Of a stretch of DNA of 64,000 nt, positions 33,413-43,799 are shown piece after piece. Origin of the DNA: Congeria kusceri (lineage: Eukaryota; Mollusca; Bivalvia; Myida; Dreissenidae); contig CM051028.1 of the NCBI GenBank assembly GCA_027627225.1, positions 17,500,701 through 17,564,700 on the forward strand. The letters are read 5' to 3'. Below the pieces are notes generated by a model, which was not told where the DNA came from, did no database searches, and saw nothing but the letters and a program-made list of their open reading frames with translations. Position numbers and translations under genes: made by a program. The first letter of the stretch is position 1. Each line of letters begins with the position of its first letter.

Positions 33413-35415
33413 TTAAGCCACAATATATGTGAAGAGAGATATGTGTTCATGGTTTAAGCCTCTATATTAGTGATAGACAGGAGGGATGTATGTCCATGGT
33501 TTAAGCCACTGTATGATTGAGGAGGGATATGTGTTCATGGTTTAAGCCTCTATATTAGTCATAGAGAGGAGGGATATATGTCCATGATTTAAGCCACTGT
33601 ATGATTGAGGAGGGATATGTGTTCATGGTTTAAGCTTCTATATTAGTCATAGACAGGAGGGATATATGTCCATGGTTTAAGCCACTGTATGATTGAGGAG
33701 GGATATGTGTTCATGGTTTAAGCCTCTATATTAGTCATAGACAGGAGGGATGTATGTCCATGATTTAAGCCACTGTATGATTGAGGAGGGATATGTGTTC
33801 ATGGTTTAAGCTTCTATATTAGTCATAGACAGGAGGGATATGTGTTCATGGTTTAAGCTTCTATATTAGTCATAGACAGGAGGGATATGTGTTCATGGTT
33901 TAAGCCTCTATATTAGTCATAGACAGGAGGGATGTATGTCCATGATTTGAGCCACTGTATGATTGAGGAGGGATATGTGTTCATGGTTAAGCCTCTATAT
34001 TAGTCATAGATAGGAGGGACATATGTCCATGGTTTAAGCCTCTATATTAGTCATAGATAGGAGGGATATGTGTTCATGGTTTAAGCCACTGTATGAGTTA
34101 GGAGGGATATGTGTCCATGGTTTAAGCCTCTATATAAGTCATAGATAGGAGGGATATATGTCCATGGTTTAAGCCTCTGTATGAGTCATAGATAGGAGGG
34201 ATATATGTCCGTGGTTTAAGCCTCTATATTAGTCATAGATAGGAGGGATATGTGTCCATGGTTTAAGCCTCTATATTAGTCATAGATAGGAGCGATATGT
34301 GTCCATGGTTTAAGCCTCTATATAAGTCATAGATAGGAGGGATATGTGTTCATGGCTTAAGCCTCTATATTAGTCATAGATAGGAGGGATATGTGTTCAT
34401 GGTTTAAGCCCCTATATTAGTCATAGATAGGAGGGATATGTGTTCATGGTTAAGCCTCTATATTAGTCATAGACAGGAGGGATGTATGTCCATGATTTAA
34501 GCCACTGTATGATTGAGGAGGGATATGTGTTCATGGTTTAAGCTTCTATATTAGTCATAGACAGGAGGGATATGTGTTCATGGTTTAAGCTTCTATATTA
34601 GTCATAGACAGGAGGGATATGTGTTCATGGTTTAAGCCTCTATATTAGTCATAGACAGGAGGGATGTATGTCCATGATTTGAGCCACTGTATGATTGAGG
34701 AGGGATATGTGTTCATGGTTAAGCCTCTATATTAGTCATAGATAGGAGGGACATATGTCCATGGTTTAAGCCTCTATATTAGTCATAGATAGGAGGGATA
34801 TGTGTTCATGGTTTAAGCCACTGTATGAGTTAGGAGGGATATGTGTCCATGGTTTAAGCCTCTATATAAGTCATAGATAGGAGGGATATATGTCCATGGT
34901 TTAAGCCTCTGTATGAGTCATAGATAGGAGGGATATATGTCCGTGGTTTAAGCCTCTATATTAGTCATAGATAGGAGGGATATGTGTCCATGGTTTAAGC
35001 CTCTATATTAGTCATAGATAGGAGCGATATGTGTCCATGGTTTAAGCCTCTATATAAGTCATAGATAGGAGGGATATGTGTTCATGGCTTAAGCCTCTAT
35101 ATTAGTCATAGATAGGAGGGATATGTGTTCATGGTTTAAGCCCCTATATTAGTCATAGATAGGAGGGATATGTGTTCATGGTTAAGCCTCTATATTAGTC
35201 ATAGATAGGAGGGATATGTGTTCATGGTTTAAGCCTCTATATTAGTCATAGACAGGAGGGATATATGTCCATGATTTAAGCCACTGTATCAGTGGGGAGG
35301 GATATGTGTTCATGGTTTAAGCCACTGTATCAGAGGGGAGGGATATGTATGCATGGCTTAAGCCTCTGTAGTAGTGAGGAGGAATATGTCTTCATGGTTT
35401 GAGCCACTATTTCAG
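33413..35415 (+). repeat. 41/47-bp minisatellite (about 43 units) ending in the exon-B splice acceptor
   Basis: Two unit types: 41 bp (CATGGTTTAAGCCACTGTAT + GATTGAGGAGGGATATGTGT + T) and 47 bp (CATGGTTTAAGCCTCTATAT + TAGTCATAGATAGGAGGGAT + ATGTGTT). A block of 732 bp is duplicated almost exactly (for example ACATATGTCC at 34019 and 34751, CATGATTTGA at 33941 and 34673). The last copy, CATGGTTTGAGCCACTATTT + CAG|GGAGGAG, is the real 3' splice site of CPSF2 exon B. Confidence 0.93.
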
Positions 35416-35518
35416 GGAGGAGTCGAGTGATGAGAGCGATGCAGAGATGGAAGTGGATGGTGCCGCCCCATTACCCAGCTCCTCCAAGGCCAAACACGAC
35501 ATCATCATTAAACAGGAG
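35416..35518 (+). CDS. CPSF2: CPSF2 internal exon B (acidic SSDESD exon)
   Basis: The exon is 103 nt. The first G completes Arg from the previous exon, then 34 codons follow: EESSDESDAEMEVDG, then AAPLPSSSKAKHD, then IIIKQE. The SSDESD acidic cluster followed by a K-x-K-H-D segment matches the linker of animal CPSF2. The serines in the acidic context look like casein kinase 2 sites (inference). The acceptor is CTATTTCAG|GG and the donor is CAGGAG|GTGGGT at 35519, phase 0. The exon start is peculiar: the acceptor and the first exon bases (GGAGGAG) are themselves the last copy of the tandem repeat that fills the preceding 2 kb, with AGs at 35292, 35333 and 35374 in exact 41-nt register with the real AG at 35415. 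Using any of those would add a stop codon within about ten codons. Confidence 0.9.
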
Positions 35519-36274
35519 GTGGGTGCACATTTTGTTTTTCATTTTTCATGGTTGTTCATTTTAAGCCTTTTGGCAGAAGCGAACAGTTTTTACCTTGGCA
35601 AATTCAAGAACTTGCATCACGTAACCTACTTTTGTATTCTCCAGGATACGATGCACACCGCAGGTTATAAAGCGCTAAATTTGTTACACTATGCTTCATC
35701 AGAAAATGTGGATTAGTTTGACTGTTTACTGTTATGCATATAATTATGTAGTAAATAGTTTGCAAAAAAAACTATAGGTTCCTTACTAATAAATGCATTA
35801 GTTTATTTACTAAGTTATTGTCTTGTATTGTGTTGGCAAGCACTGGCATCACTGCAGTGTTAGCTTTCTGTTGCTATCCAGTTACTTGAGATGGGTGTAA
35901 CTTAATCTTGTGAAACATTGTTTACAGAAATTGAAGCCTTGTTTAGGATCGCCAATGGGACTCAGGGCCAACTCTGTCATTTGTCATATGACCCAATAGT
36001 ATAGCAAATTTGGGGAAAGAAATGTCTATTTGGCTAAATATTTGTCTTCATTAAACACTATAAAATATTTAAATGAATAGGATTTTAATATAGTGTAATA
36101 AATTTTTCTTCATAAAATCCTATAAAAGGAATAGGATTTTTATATAGTATAGTAAATTTGGCTAAAGAACACTTTCAGCCAGACGGGGCCCTGTGACCAG
36201 TGTCAAAATTTGGACAGCACTTATGCTATTTGCTGTAATAGTGTTCAGTCAACATTCTGACTTGATAGATATAG
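35519..36274. other. Unassigned intron sequence
   Basis: A loose duplication with AATAGGATTTTAATATAGTG / AATAGGATTTTTATATAGTA lies at about 36080-36155. Nothing else recognised. Confidence 0.4.
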
Positions 36275-36414
36275 AGAATACTAGGTTAGTGTTGAATACA
36301 GATAAGTTTATTTAGCGAGGCTTAGAAAACCTTAACCACGAGCCTTGGCGATTGGTTTTGGCTTTCGAGGCGAGCAAATAAACTTATCTGTATTTAACAC
36401 TTACCTGGTATTCT
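36275..36414. mobile_element. Palindromic MITE (AGAATACnAGGT ends)
   Basis: Left AGAATACTAGGTTAGTGTTG + AATACAGATAAGTTTATTT; right AAATAAACTTATCTGTATTT + AACACTTACCTGGTATTCT. About 39-bp arms. Confidence 0.85.
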
Positions 36415-36973
36415 ATTTATCCCATCATTTCTGCCTTTATTATGAAAATAAACAAAAGAAAATCCCTGAATAACATGAAAAACATCAAATGACGTCACAA
36501 AAATAAACAACACGACATCATTATAATGCGCGTGTTTGCTGTCTTCAACAGGGTGGAATACAGCTAAGTTTAACCCATGGGGTGTTATTTCGTCAATGTA
36601 GGTGTGATGATGCGATAAACTATTTTTCTTTCACAACATATTACTGTGAATCACAAATCTTAAAGGGTCATTGACAGAAAAAAATCCAACCTGCCAATGT
36701 TTAGCTGGTTTTGTTCTTGCTAAGAGGATAACATGCTTTGTTACTTGATAAGAAATGCTGCTTATACTCAAGCGGGTATTATTCTTCAAGAAATGAACAA
36801 ACAAGCCAACAAGAATGTCATTGAACTGATTGTGTTTTGTTGAATAATACGCGTGTTAAAATACATGATGGGTTTGTAAAACAGCTGCATGGAAATTACA
36901 TGTGACATGGAAAACCAGAAGCTATAGAGAAGAATTCCAAAATGGCGACATTAGAAGATAATTGTTTGCCTTT

Positions 36974-37098
36974 CTGAAACATTCTCTGATACATGGTTCT
37001 GAAACTTTCTCTGATACATGGTTCTGAAACTTTCTCTCATACATGGTTCTGAAACTTTCTCTCATACATGGTTCTGAAACTTTCTCTCATACATGGTT
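36974..37098 (+). repeat. 25-bp minisatellite x5
   Basis: Unit TCTGATACATGGTTCTGAAA + CTTTC, with GATAC in early units and CATAC in later ones. Confidence 0.9.
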
Positions 37099-37165
37099 GT
37101 ATGTAATAATCCAGTCTCAAGTGAATTGTCCGTTTTTATCAAAATTCTGTTTTCAAATAAGAGCT

Positions 37166-37395
37166 GGGCCCATATTCACAAAGCTCCTTAGGGAAAAATG
37201 TACAAATTAGAAGTCTTTAGCTGTTTCATGTATAGGTAATTTTACTTTAAAATGATTTAAACTAGTCAATATTGCTAAGCTAAATCATGTTTTACCCTTG
37301 TGTAAACAGAAATCATTAGATTTCACATTAAAAAGTTGATCTGAAATTTCCACTTAAGTTAAGATTTTCCTTAGGAGCTTTGTGCATACCGACCC
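37166..37395. mobile_element. MITE with GGGCCCATATTCACAAAGCT ends
   Basis: Left GGGCCCATATTCACAAAGCT + CCTTAGG; right CCTTAGGAGCTTTGTGCATA + CCGACCC. Related in outline (GGGnC-GTATTC) to the element at 30298-30559. Confidence 0.8.
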
Positions 37396-38317
37396 TGGGA
37401 CGAGTACTCGAGTACCCTTGTATCTGATCGGGTTAAAACTACTACTGAGCAATAGCAAATCATTAACAGAACTGAACAGAAATGTTATTAGCAGCTTATA
37501 CAAAATACATTGTCGAAACAAATTCAAAATACAAAGCAGCAGATGTCATAGTTATGATAGGTCGAAAAGTCATAGCACTGAGAAATAATTATTAACAATA
37601 CGCGTATTATCTTTGGAAAAATAAATATCATATACAATTTGTTTTTAGAGGGTGAACCAATGAATTAATCGGTACCAATGTAGTGAATCTTCAATGCAGC
37701 ATTTGCATGAGCTGAAAACTACATTTCTTTCTGTTTACAAATACTTAGCACACTATTGTATAACCTTTACGGTACCTGTGGGTAATTCAGTGCTGTCTAG
37801 CCATAAATTGCAACCTGCCTCGGCCCTCCTTTATTGTTAAAAATGAAAGAATCCCAAAATGAAAGAATTGAATGTATACTAAAAATTATTTTTCTTCTGT
37901 CATCAATCAAATTATTTATTGTCTGTCTCTTAAACGTTCACTTCCAGTCACTCCAGAAAATAATTACAAGAAAGCCTTCTAATGACTGTTTTATTGTGAT
38001 GGAGAAAGAGTTTATATAGTTAGTATGCAAAACAATAAAGAAAGATACCTTGCCTAGTGTATAAACTATTTTTAGAGTGAGCAGGTGCATTTCAAACAAT
38101 AAGTAATAAATATCTCATAAATCAATCTTGGCTTTTTTGAAATGGGAATATTTGTTCAGGCAAAGAGGGAATGACTTGTGTTTCCATGACTGGGCATTGA
38201 CATTTAGCATATCATGTTTGGTTAGCATAATAGAAAATGCATGCAAATTCCATGCATTTTGTATGAATATAATATATTAAAAAATGATTATTAATCATTA
38301 AAATGGAAATTCATGAA
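37396..38317. other. Unassigned intron sequence
   Basis: No exon or repeat supported. Confidence 0.4.
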
Positions 38318-38440
38318 CTCGAACCCAGGACCTTTTGCTTACAGAGCCAGTGCTCTCCAGACTGAGCTAAGCGGGCCCCCACACAACTCTTCCCCTTTAG
38401 TGACCAAGTTCATGCCGTGACATAGTGACCTCGCTCAAAC
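38318..38440 (-). mobile_element. tRNA-derived SINE, family S3, copy 1
   Basis: On the minus strand: GGCCCGCTTAGCTCAGTCTG (A-box), GAGAGCACTGGC, B-box GGTCCTGGGTTCGAGT. The sequence on the + strand beside it, CACACAACTCTTCCCCTTTA + GTGACC, is shared with copy 2. Confidence 0.7.
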
Positions 38441-38561
38441 AATGAATTTGTCCTCAAACTTAAGGGAATTCAGGGGTGTTTATAAAACGGGCCTCTTGAG
38501 AGTATACCCAGGAATGATCACGGCCCCACGCCAAGTGTCACAGGAATTGAAAACTGTGCAG

Positions 38562-38690
38562 CTAGTCCAGGTCTCAAACCTGTGACCTCTCACTTAGAGA
38601 GTGAGTGCTTTCCCGACTGAGCCAAATGGGCCGCCACACAACCTCTCCCCTTTAGTGATCAGGCTCATGCCATGACAATTATCATGAAAT
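38562..38690 (-). mobile_element. tRNA-derived SINE, family S3, copy 2
   Basis: Minus strand: GGCCCATTTGGCTCAGTCGG, AAAGCACTCACTCTC, GTCACAGGTTTGAGACC. The + strand neighbour CACACAACCTCTCCCCTTTA + GTGATC matches copy 1. The two copies lie in the same direction about 245 bp apart, and close upstream of exon C. Confidence 0.7.
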
Positions 38691-38809
38691 AATACGGAGC
38701 ATTCCATTTACTTTAACTCTCAGCAGTGTTTCTTGTGGCACTGTTTGTTTACAATGACCAGAGATTGAACAGAATGTTTCCATTTTTAAACCATGTTTGT
38801 TCGTTCTAG

Positions 38810-38913
38810 GGTAAAGGTCGGTCAAGCTTTTTCAAGCAGGCCAAGAAGTCGTACCCGATGTTTCCGTATACAGAGGAGAGGATGAAATGGGACGAATATG
38901 GCGAGGTGATAAG
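38810..38913 (+). CDS. CPSF2: CPSF2 internal exon C ([18 protein letters not shown]160-WDR33 contact motif)
   Basis: The exon is 104 nt: 34 codons plus AG (phase 2). It encodes GKGRS, then [14 protein letters not shown], then [15 protein letters not shown]. This is the most strongly conserved part of the CPSF2 linker. In the human protein, as I recall, it is the mPSF-interaction motif (PIM) by which CPSF100 docks the CPSF73-CPSF100-symplekin cleavage module on CPSF160-WDR33. Here the whole motif sits in one exon. The acceptor is CGTTCTAG|GG. The donor AAG|GTGGGT at 38914 is a moderate match to consensus. Read-through past the donor gives Arg-Trp-Val then TAA at 38921-38923, so intron retention or polyadenylation inside the next intron would end the protein just after the PIM. 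A 42-bp array rich in stronger GTAAGT donors starts about 25 nt downstream. Confidence 0.93.
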
Positions 38914-38937
38914 GTGGGTTTAATACAGCAAGTGGTT

Positions 38938-40885
38938 TAGTGGTAGGTGTACATGTGTTGATACTGTGGGAAAGAGATATAGTGGGTACTGTAAATGTGC
39001 TGATAAAATAGGACATTGATATGGTGGATTGTGTAAATGTGTTGATAATATGGGAAAGTGATATGGTGGATTGTGTAAATGTGTTGATAATATGGGAAAG
39101 TGATATGGGAAAGTGATCTGGTGGATTGTGTAAGTATGTTGATAATATGGGAAAGTGATATGGTGGATTGTGTAAATGTGCTGATAAAATGGGACATTGA
39201 TATGGTGGATTGTGTAAATGTGTTGATAATATGGGTAAATGTTTTCAGTGGATTCTGTATGTTGATTATATGGGAAAGTGATATGGTGGATTGTGTAAAT
39301 GTGTTGATAATATGTGAGCGTGATATGGTGGATTGTGTAAATGTGTTGATAAAATGGAAAAGTGATATGGTGGATTGTGTAAGTATGTTGATAATATGGG
39401 AAAATGATATGGTGGATTGTGTAAGTATGTTGATAATAGGGGAAAGTGATATGGTGAATTGTGTAAATTTGTTGATAATATGGAAAAGTGATATGGGAAA
39501 GTTATATGGTCGATTGTGTAAGTATGTTAATCATATGGGAAAGTGATATGGTGGATTGTGTAAGTATGTTGATAATATGGGAAAGTGATATGGTTGATTG
39601 TGTAAGCATGTTGATAATATGGGAAAGTGATATGGTGGATTGTGTAAGTATGTTGATAATATGGGAAAGTGATATCGTGGATTGTGTAAGTATGTTCATA
39701 ATATGAGAAAGTGATATGGATGATTGTGTAAGTTTGTTGATAATATGGGAAAGTGATATGGTGGATTGTGTAAGCATGTTGATAATATTGGAAAGTGATA
39801 TGGTGGATTGTGTAAGCATGTTGATAATATGGGAAAGTGATATGGTGGATTGTGTAAGTATGTTGATAATATGGGAAAGTGATATGGTTGATTGTGTAAG
39901 CATGTTGATAATATGGGAAAGTGATATGGTGGATTGTGTAAGTATGTTGATAATATGGGAAAGTGATATCGTGGATTGTGTAAATGTGTTGATAATGTGG
40001 GAAAGTGATATCGTGGCTTGTGTAAGCATGTTGATAATATGGGAAATTGAATTGGAAAGTGATATGGTGGATTGTGTAAGTATGTTGATAATATGGGAAC
40101 GTGATATGGTGGATTGTGTAAATGTATTGATAATATGGGAAAGTAATATGGTGGATTGTGTAAGTATGTTGATAATATGGGAAAGTGATATGGTATATTG
40201 TGTAAATGTGTTGATAATATGGAAAAGTGATATGGTGGATTTTTTAAATGTGTTGATAATATGGGAAAGTGATATGGTGGATTGTATAAGTATGTTGATA
40301 ATATGGGAAAGTGATATATTAGATTGTGTAAGTATGTTGATAATATGGGAAAGTGATATGGGAAAGTGATATGGTGGATTGTATAAGTATGTTGATAATA
40401 TGGGAAAGTGATATGGTGGATTGTGTAAATGTGTTGATAATATGGAAAAGTGATATGGTGGATTGTATAAATGTGTTGATAATATGGGAAAGTGATACAG
40501 TGGATTGAGTAAGTATGTTGATAATATGGGAAAGTGATCTGGTGGATTGTGTAAATGTGTTGATAATATGGGAAAGTGATATGGTGGATTGTGTATGTTG
40601 ATAATATGGGAAAGTGATATGGTGGATTGTGTAAGCATGTTGATAATATGGAAAGTGATATGGTGGATTTTGTAAGTATGTTGATGAAATGGGAACATGA
40701 TATGGTGGATTGTGTAAATGTGTTGATGAAATGGGACTGTGATATATTGGATTGTGTAAGTATGTTGATAATATGGGAAAGTGATATGGTGGGTTGTGTA
40801 GACGTGTTGATAAGCTGCAAAGTAATATGGTTGGTTGTGTTTATGTGTTGATAATGAAGCAAGTGGTGCAGTGGGTGTTGTAAAT
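38938..40885 (+). repeat. 42-bp minisatellite (about 46 units) just after the exon-C donor, rich in GTAAGT
   Basis: Unit GATATGGTGGATTGTGTAAG + TATGTTGATAATATGGGAAA + GT. About 16 units contain GTAAGT in the sense direction (for example near 39129, 39369, 39420, 39838 and 40157); others have GTAAGC or GTAAAT. Compound units carry an extra GATATGGGAAAGT. The array edges, GCAAGTGGTTTAGTGGTAGG at the left and GCAAGTGGTGCAGTGGGTGT at the right, resemble each other. Because 42 is a multiple of three, frames of up to about 400 codons are open on both strands; they are repeat translations, not genes. Confidence 0.93.
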
Positions 40886-41225
40886 GTCTAAATAATACAG
40901 AGAGTCAAATGTGGGTGCATGCATCGAGGAAACAAAAATCTCAATATAAACAATAAATATTATAAATTTCTGAAAAGTGCAACATTTCAAAGTTGTCAGC
41001 TTCATTTCATGTTTGTTGAGCCCGCCTGCGGTCAGCTAGACTTAGTTGTCACTGTGGCGGTTCAGTGTATGTGTCGCACTGCATTAGTGCGTGTGTGCGT
41101 GAGTGCATACATGAGGGCCCGTATGCGTAAATCCGATATCGTCTGGATTGGAACTTCTTTATTCATCGAGCAATTTAAAATATCTTGCCACAAATGTTCA
41201 CTTTTGATGGCTTGTCACACACATA
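40886..41225. other. Unassigned intron sequence
   Basis: A short open frame is present but no motif supports coding. Confidence 0.4.
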
Positions 41226-41640
41226 ACCCATGTCCCTAGCTCAAAGGTCAAGGTCACACTTAAAGGTCAAAAGTCAAATACGGGCATAATACAGCTTGTT
41301 TGGACCAGATGTTCTTCATGTTCTGAGTGGAGTTTGACATAGTTTTGCACAGATGTTCACCATTTGGAGTCGGAACGTCTTTGGGTAAAAGGTCAAGGTC
41401 ACACTTAGAGGTCAAAGGTTAAATATGGGCATGTTACAGCTGGTTCAGAACTTACTTCTTCATTTGTGGTTTGAAATAGTTTTCACAAATGTTCACCAAA
41501 CGCGGACACCTTGTTCTGTGCAAGACCTGTGTTCCTGACTCAAAGGTCAAGGTCACACTTAGAGGTCAAATATGGTCAAAGGTCAAATATGAGCATTATA
41601 CAGCTTGTTTCCAATGTGATTTTAGAATAATTACAATATG
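41226..41640 (+). repeat. Dispersed repeat R7 with repeated TCAAGGTCA motifs
   Basis: Three subunits of about 150 bp, each with AAAGGTCAAGGTCACACTTA (about 41239, 41388, 41540), followed by AGGTCAAA and AAATATGnGCAT-TACAGCT. TCAAGGTCA matches the FTZ-F1/ERR nuclear-receptor site; whether it is used is unknown. Confidence 0.7.
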
Positions 41641-41812
41641 AGTTGCTTTCTTGACAACGGGCTCAACATGTTGCCAACAGGCATCTAGTCCTACTAAGGG
41701 CTTGACATTGAATACAATTGTTGTTTGCTTATTTGTCATAAGTTTCAGCCCCCACATGAGGCAACTGATTAATAAATATGATTTTATTACTTGGTCAATA
41801 CATGTTTGTTAG

Positions 41813-43214
41813 CAGGGTTTCCCGCAGGCCTGTTTCGCATGTCAGGCCCGACATGCCTTCACAGCAGTTAGTCATTTGACGACATGCTTAAATAACGCCA
41901 ACGGGCTTTAATGTTTAAAGCGACAACCCTTAATCCCTTTATCTATTACACCATCTTTAATCACAGGGTCATAATTGAACACCGTATTGATCGATAAGGT
42001 CTAACTTCCAACAGTGTTATTGACAAGTGACTGAACTGTGTAGATGCGCCCACAACGCACTGAGTAGCCAGTCAAATACGACGATTTTTAGGCGACGTTT
42101 ATACCTTACTAACAACTAAAAACTTGTTTGACAACAAATACTAGCGTTGATGTGAAAAGTGAACAGGCATTTTTAAAACATTTTATTATTATATTTTAAC
42201 GTTTTATTTTATCAAGGTAATTTCCTTATCCATTTCACAAACTGATAATCAAAATGATGGAAACGAATAATGTAATATAGAGCCTCATTTTAAAACACAT
42301 TTTCACGTCGTCAGACGTCATTTTGTTCTCATTAATACTGCAATTAAGCACGTGACCAGTACAAGCATGTTTTTCATGAGGCATCCGTGATCTTGTGTAA
42401 TTTTCGCGCGCTTTTGTAGCAAAACACGCTTTATACATGGAGATACAGGCCCGATTTACAACCGCATTATTTCAAGTATTTAAAAACAACGGTGATTTTT
42501 GTCGGCTTTTAATGTCCGCATGTAGTATAACTGATATTAATTATTGAGTTCTTTTGCATCTGAAAACAATTAATTAAATAAAAAAGTTGTTGGAAAAAAA
42601 ATGAGCGGTCATGAAGAATTTCATGGCGGAAAAAAGCTAGGCTTTTCAACGAATCTGAATATTATGTATGATTGAAAATTAATTCCATAACAAAATGCAC
42701 CCTAGTATTATGTTGTACACTGCCTCCAAAGCAGTCAACACGTTTTTATTCAATTAAAAAAGTTGTGATTTTAGTAGTAGAAATCTTTGTAATAGTTTCA
42801 GTTTTATAAAATTAAGAATTCCCAAATTAAAGATTATGCAAAGAGAGGTGCTGGTCGAGCAATAGGCTAGGTCGTTTATGCGACAAAGGGCGGTAGTTAA
42901 AGCGATACTGCCGCTTTGTTCGCCGCCGGGATCTCGAAAGTCGTAACCGATTTTGTAAAGGTGGGTTGCGTGATGCGGCCGATTTTGGGGAGTTGGATTC
43001 GATCGGTGAATCCAATTTCGGGGAAGTGGGGTTGATCGTTGAAGCCGATTTCGGGGAAGTGGGGTTGATCGTTGAAGCCGATTTGTATTAGCTGGGGTCG
43101 GGCTATGCGGCCGAATTCGATCTCGGGGGGGTGGGGGGGTCGAGCCGATTTTTGTTGCGGGTGGTGGTGTCCGGGATGCCGACATGCCGTCAAGAAATCC
43201 TGCGGGAAACCCTG
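41813..43214. mobile_element. Non-autonomous hAT-like element, 1.4 kb
   Basis: Ends CAGGGTTTCCCGCAGG and CCTGCGGGAAACCCTG are 16-bp perfect inverted repeats, followed inward by related TGTCAGGCCCGACATGCC / GGATGCCGACATGCCG. The flanks are GTTAG on both sides (41808-41812, 43215-43219), a 5-bp direct repeat. CAGGG...CCCTG ends are typical of hAT transposons, which usually make 8-bp duplications, so the class is likely but not sure. No transposase frame. A GC-rich part (42895-43190) carries about 31-bp repeats (GGGGAAGTGGGGTTGATCGT). Confidence 0.75.
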
Positions 43215-43590
43215 GTTAGGTATCTGTTAGACATCATGCAGTGTTTGTTTCCAACATGTTGTTATGTTGGTAAACTGAGAATTGAGAATACATTGAAATG
43301 TTTATGATAATTGTGCAAAATTTCTATGAATGTGGATCCTAGATAATGTTAATATAGTGGAAGTCACATTTGACTTGCTTGTCACAACTTGTGTGATAAC
43401 AGTTCCGTATGTGTTTCCAGAAGGACATATTTTAATATAACTATAGCATATTACTAAGTCATCACATTTGTGGCACAAATACAAGTTTTATTGAGGGATT
43501 TTCTCTTGATGTGTATATGAATACAGCTTTAGCTTGAACAATTATACCGGCATATGGCAAAGTCAAATTTGATATATTTAATATATATTT
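43215..43590. other. Unassigned intron sequence
   Basis: Nothing recognised. Confidence 0.4.
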
Positions 43591-43793
43591 GAGGCGTGTC
43601 GTGCGAAAACTGGGCTTAATGCATGTGCATAAAGTGCCATCCCTTGGAGTCGGCACAGTCTAATCCAGGACGCCACTTTCAGCCTACAGTGGATTTATGT
43701 TTAGAAGAGACTTCATTGAAACAGAAAATACCATAAAACAGGGACGACATTCTACACACATGCATTTAGCCCGTTTTTCCCATGACATGCCTC
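43591..43793. mobile_element. GAGGCGTGTCG-family MITE, copy 2
   Basis: GAGGCGTGTCGTGCGAAAAC at the left, TTTTTCCCATGACATGCCTC at the right; middle GAAACAGAAAATACCATAAA is shared with the other copies. Flanked by ATTT on both sides. Confidence 0.8.
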
Positions 43794-43799
43794 ATTTGT

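Larger units (their letters stand above)
733..35415 (+). other. CPSF2: CPSF2 intron of 34.7 kb (phase 2)
   Basis: This runs from donor GTTTGTGA to acceptor CTATTTCAG. The flanking exons join without a gap relative to the recalled family sequence, so no missing exon is needed inside. Its contents (SINEs, MITEs, seven tandem arrays) are listed individually. I found no nested gene that I could support. Confidence 0.8.
35519..38809 (+). other. CPSF2: CPSF2 intron of 3.3 kb (phase 0)
   Basis: This runs from donor GTGGGTGC to acceptor TTTGTTCGTTCTAG. It contains two MITE-like inverted-repeat elements, a 25-bp minisatellite and a pair of tRNA-derived SINE copies near its 3' end. Confidence 0.8.

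Noticed and set aside
35399..35716. 105-codon frame as a separate gene starting MSHYF
   Set aside because: It overlaps exon B of CPSF2 and runs into the intron past a good donor at 35519; the conserved part is only 35416-35518.
39502..40862. Minus-strand open frames of about 390 codons
   Set aside because: They are translations of the 42-bp minisatellite, open in several frames and on both strands because 42 is divisible by three; no start context, splice signals or non-repeat sequence.
42754..43193. Pro/Arg/Thr-rich minus-strand frames of 60-143 codons
   Set aside because: They lie in the GC-rich, 31-bp-repeated interior of the hAT-like element and are open in overlapping frames; no conserved domain.
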